Shown: in pieces, positions 63,759-64,000 of the stretch
How positions within the stretch are numbered: position 1 is the first letter of the stretch
How the letters are laid out: every line of letters begins with the position of its first letter
From: Acidobacteriota bacterium
GTDB lineage: Bacteria > Acidobacteriota > Vicinamibacteria > Marinacidobacterales > Marinacidobacteraceae
Length of the DNA: 64,000 bases
Direction: 5' to 3'
Assembly (NCBI GenBank): GCA_022826195.1
Contig: JAJDVI010000062.1
Coordinates: 1 to 64,000, forward strand
Position numbers and translations under genes: made by a program
Notes under the pieces: generated by a model
The model's input: the letters and a program-made list of their open reading frames with translations, nothing else
Database searches by the model: none
What the model was told of the DNA's origin: nothing

Positions 63759-64000
63759 ATGAAACGCTATTTCGTTGATCTCTGGGAATCGGTCAGCACC
63801 GTCCTCATCGGGATGGGGGTGACCTTCCGCCACCTCTTCACCCGCTCGGTGACGCAGCAGTACACCGCCGACGAACTCCCCGAGGAACGCTGGCGCTCCC
63901 CGCTGGACATCCCCAAGGAGTCCCTGATGGAGCGCTCGCGGATGAAGCTCCACGTGAAGATCGAGGACTGCATCGGCTGCAAGCAGTGCGAGCGCGCCTG
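63759..64000 (+). CDS. nuoI: NADH-quinone oxidoreductase subunit I (cut off by window end)
   Basis: The first 80 or so codons are present, starting MKRYFVDLWESV after an AGGGGG site. The end shows KIEDCIGCKQCERAC, the start of the first ferredoxin-type CxxCxxCxxxC cluster motif of NuoI, which carries clusters N6a and N6b. The remainder lies beyond the window. Confidence 0.93.
   Translation, partial: MKRYFVDLWESVSTVLIGMGVTFRHLFTRSVTQQYTADELPEERWRSPLDIPKESLMERSRMKLHVKIEDCIGCKQCERA

Overview
The window is GC-rich bacterial chromosome from a Gram-negative organism. Supporting evidence is a TonB-dependent receptor, two outer-membrane barrel or TolC-type proteins, a lipobox lipoprotein, several Sec and Tat signal peptides, and a tripartite CusCBA-type efflux pump. 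Gene content (PIG-L deacetylase, DUF1343, GH109, DUF3179, several exported amidohydrolases, a response-regulator-like PEP/pyruvate-binding protein, NADP-type GdhA) looks most like Acidobacteriota or a neighbouring phylum. No phylogenetic marker settles this, so it is inference. No rRNA, tRNA, CRISPR array or insertion sequence was recognised.

Layout. 1-1000: no supportable gene. 1001-4942 (minus): small CxxCH protein, TonB receptor, AstE-like Zn hydrolase. 5080-12788: MORN-like repeat protein, amino-acid permease, peroxiredoxin, DUF3179 protein, a PfkB kinase coupled to a GH4 glycosidase, and a divergent amidohydrolase. 12925-17820: AAA/DUF4143 ATPase under an AT-rich palindrome, a large PIG-L deacetylase, and an Xre-RES toxin-antitoxin pair. 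17742-27129: TraB-like protein, Na+/solute symporter, PEP/pyruvate-binding protein, GdhA, DUF502 protein, LeuB. 27130-27666: gene-free, with a cluster of double-hairpin repeats that also occur near 12853, 19020 and 41575. 27667-30750: amidohydrolase and a Fic protein with an AbiEi-like N-terminus. 30783-34767 (minus operon): spermidine-dehydrogenase-like flavoprotein, MerB-like organomercurial lyase, GH109-type oxidoreductase. 34917-38249: alkyltransferase-like protein, two glycosyltransferases and a DUF547 protein with overlapping ends. 38310-45038: barrel protein with a small partner, endonuclease V, DUF2891 lipoprotein, NamZ, S9 peptidase. 45090-45664: MazEF. 45912-52301: malic enzyme, acyltransferase, octaheme HAO-family cytochrome and membrane protein. 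52363-58870: CusA, CusB, TolC and a Cys-rich small protein. 58934-59698: TIGR04283-type glycosyltransferase. 59789-64000: nuoABCDHI, running off the end and lacking nuoEFG between D and H.

The standout finding is at 32126-32809. The organomercurial lyase is interrupted by one in-frame UGA exactly where MerB carries its second catalytic cysteine (Cys159). The UGA is followed by a stem-loop with a GGUC apical loop at the spacing of a bacterial SECIS element. The other MerB residues (Cys96, Asp99, Cys117) are matched, with the 21-residue Cys96-Cys117 spacing kept. I read it as a selenocysteine-containing MerB-like enzyme, not a broken gene. A second theme is frequent leaderless expression: at least eight start codons sit 6-9 nt behind a TAnnnT -10 box.
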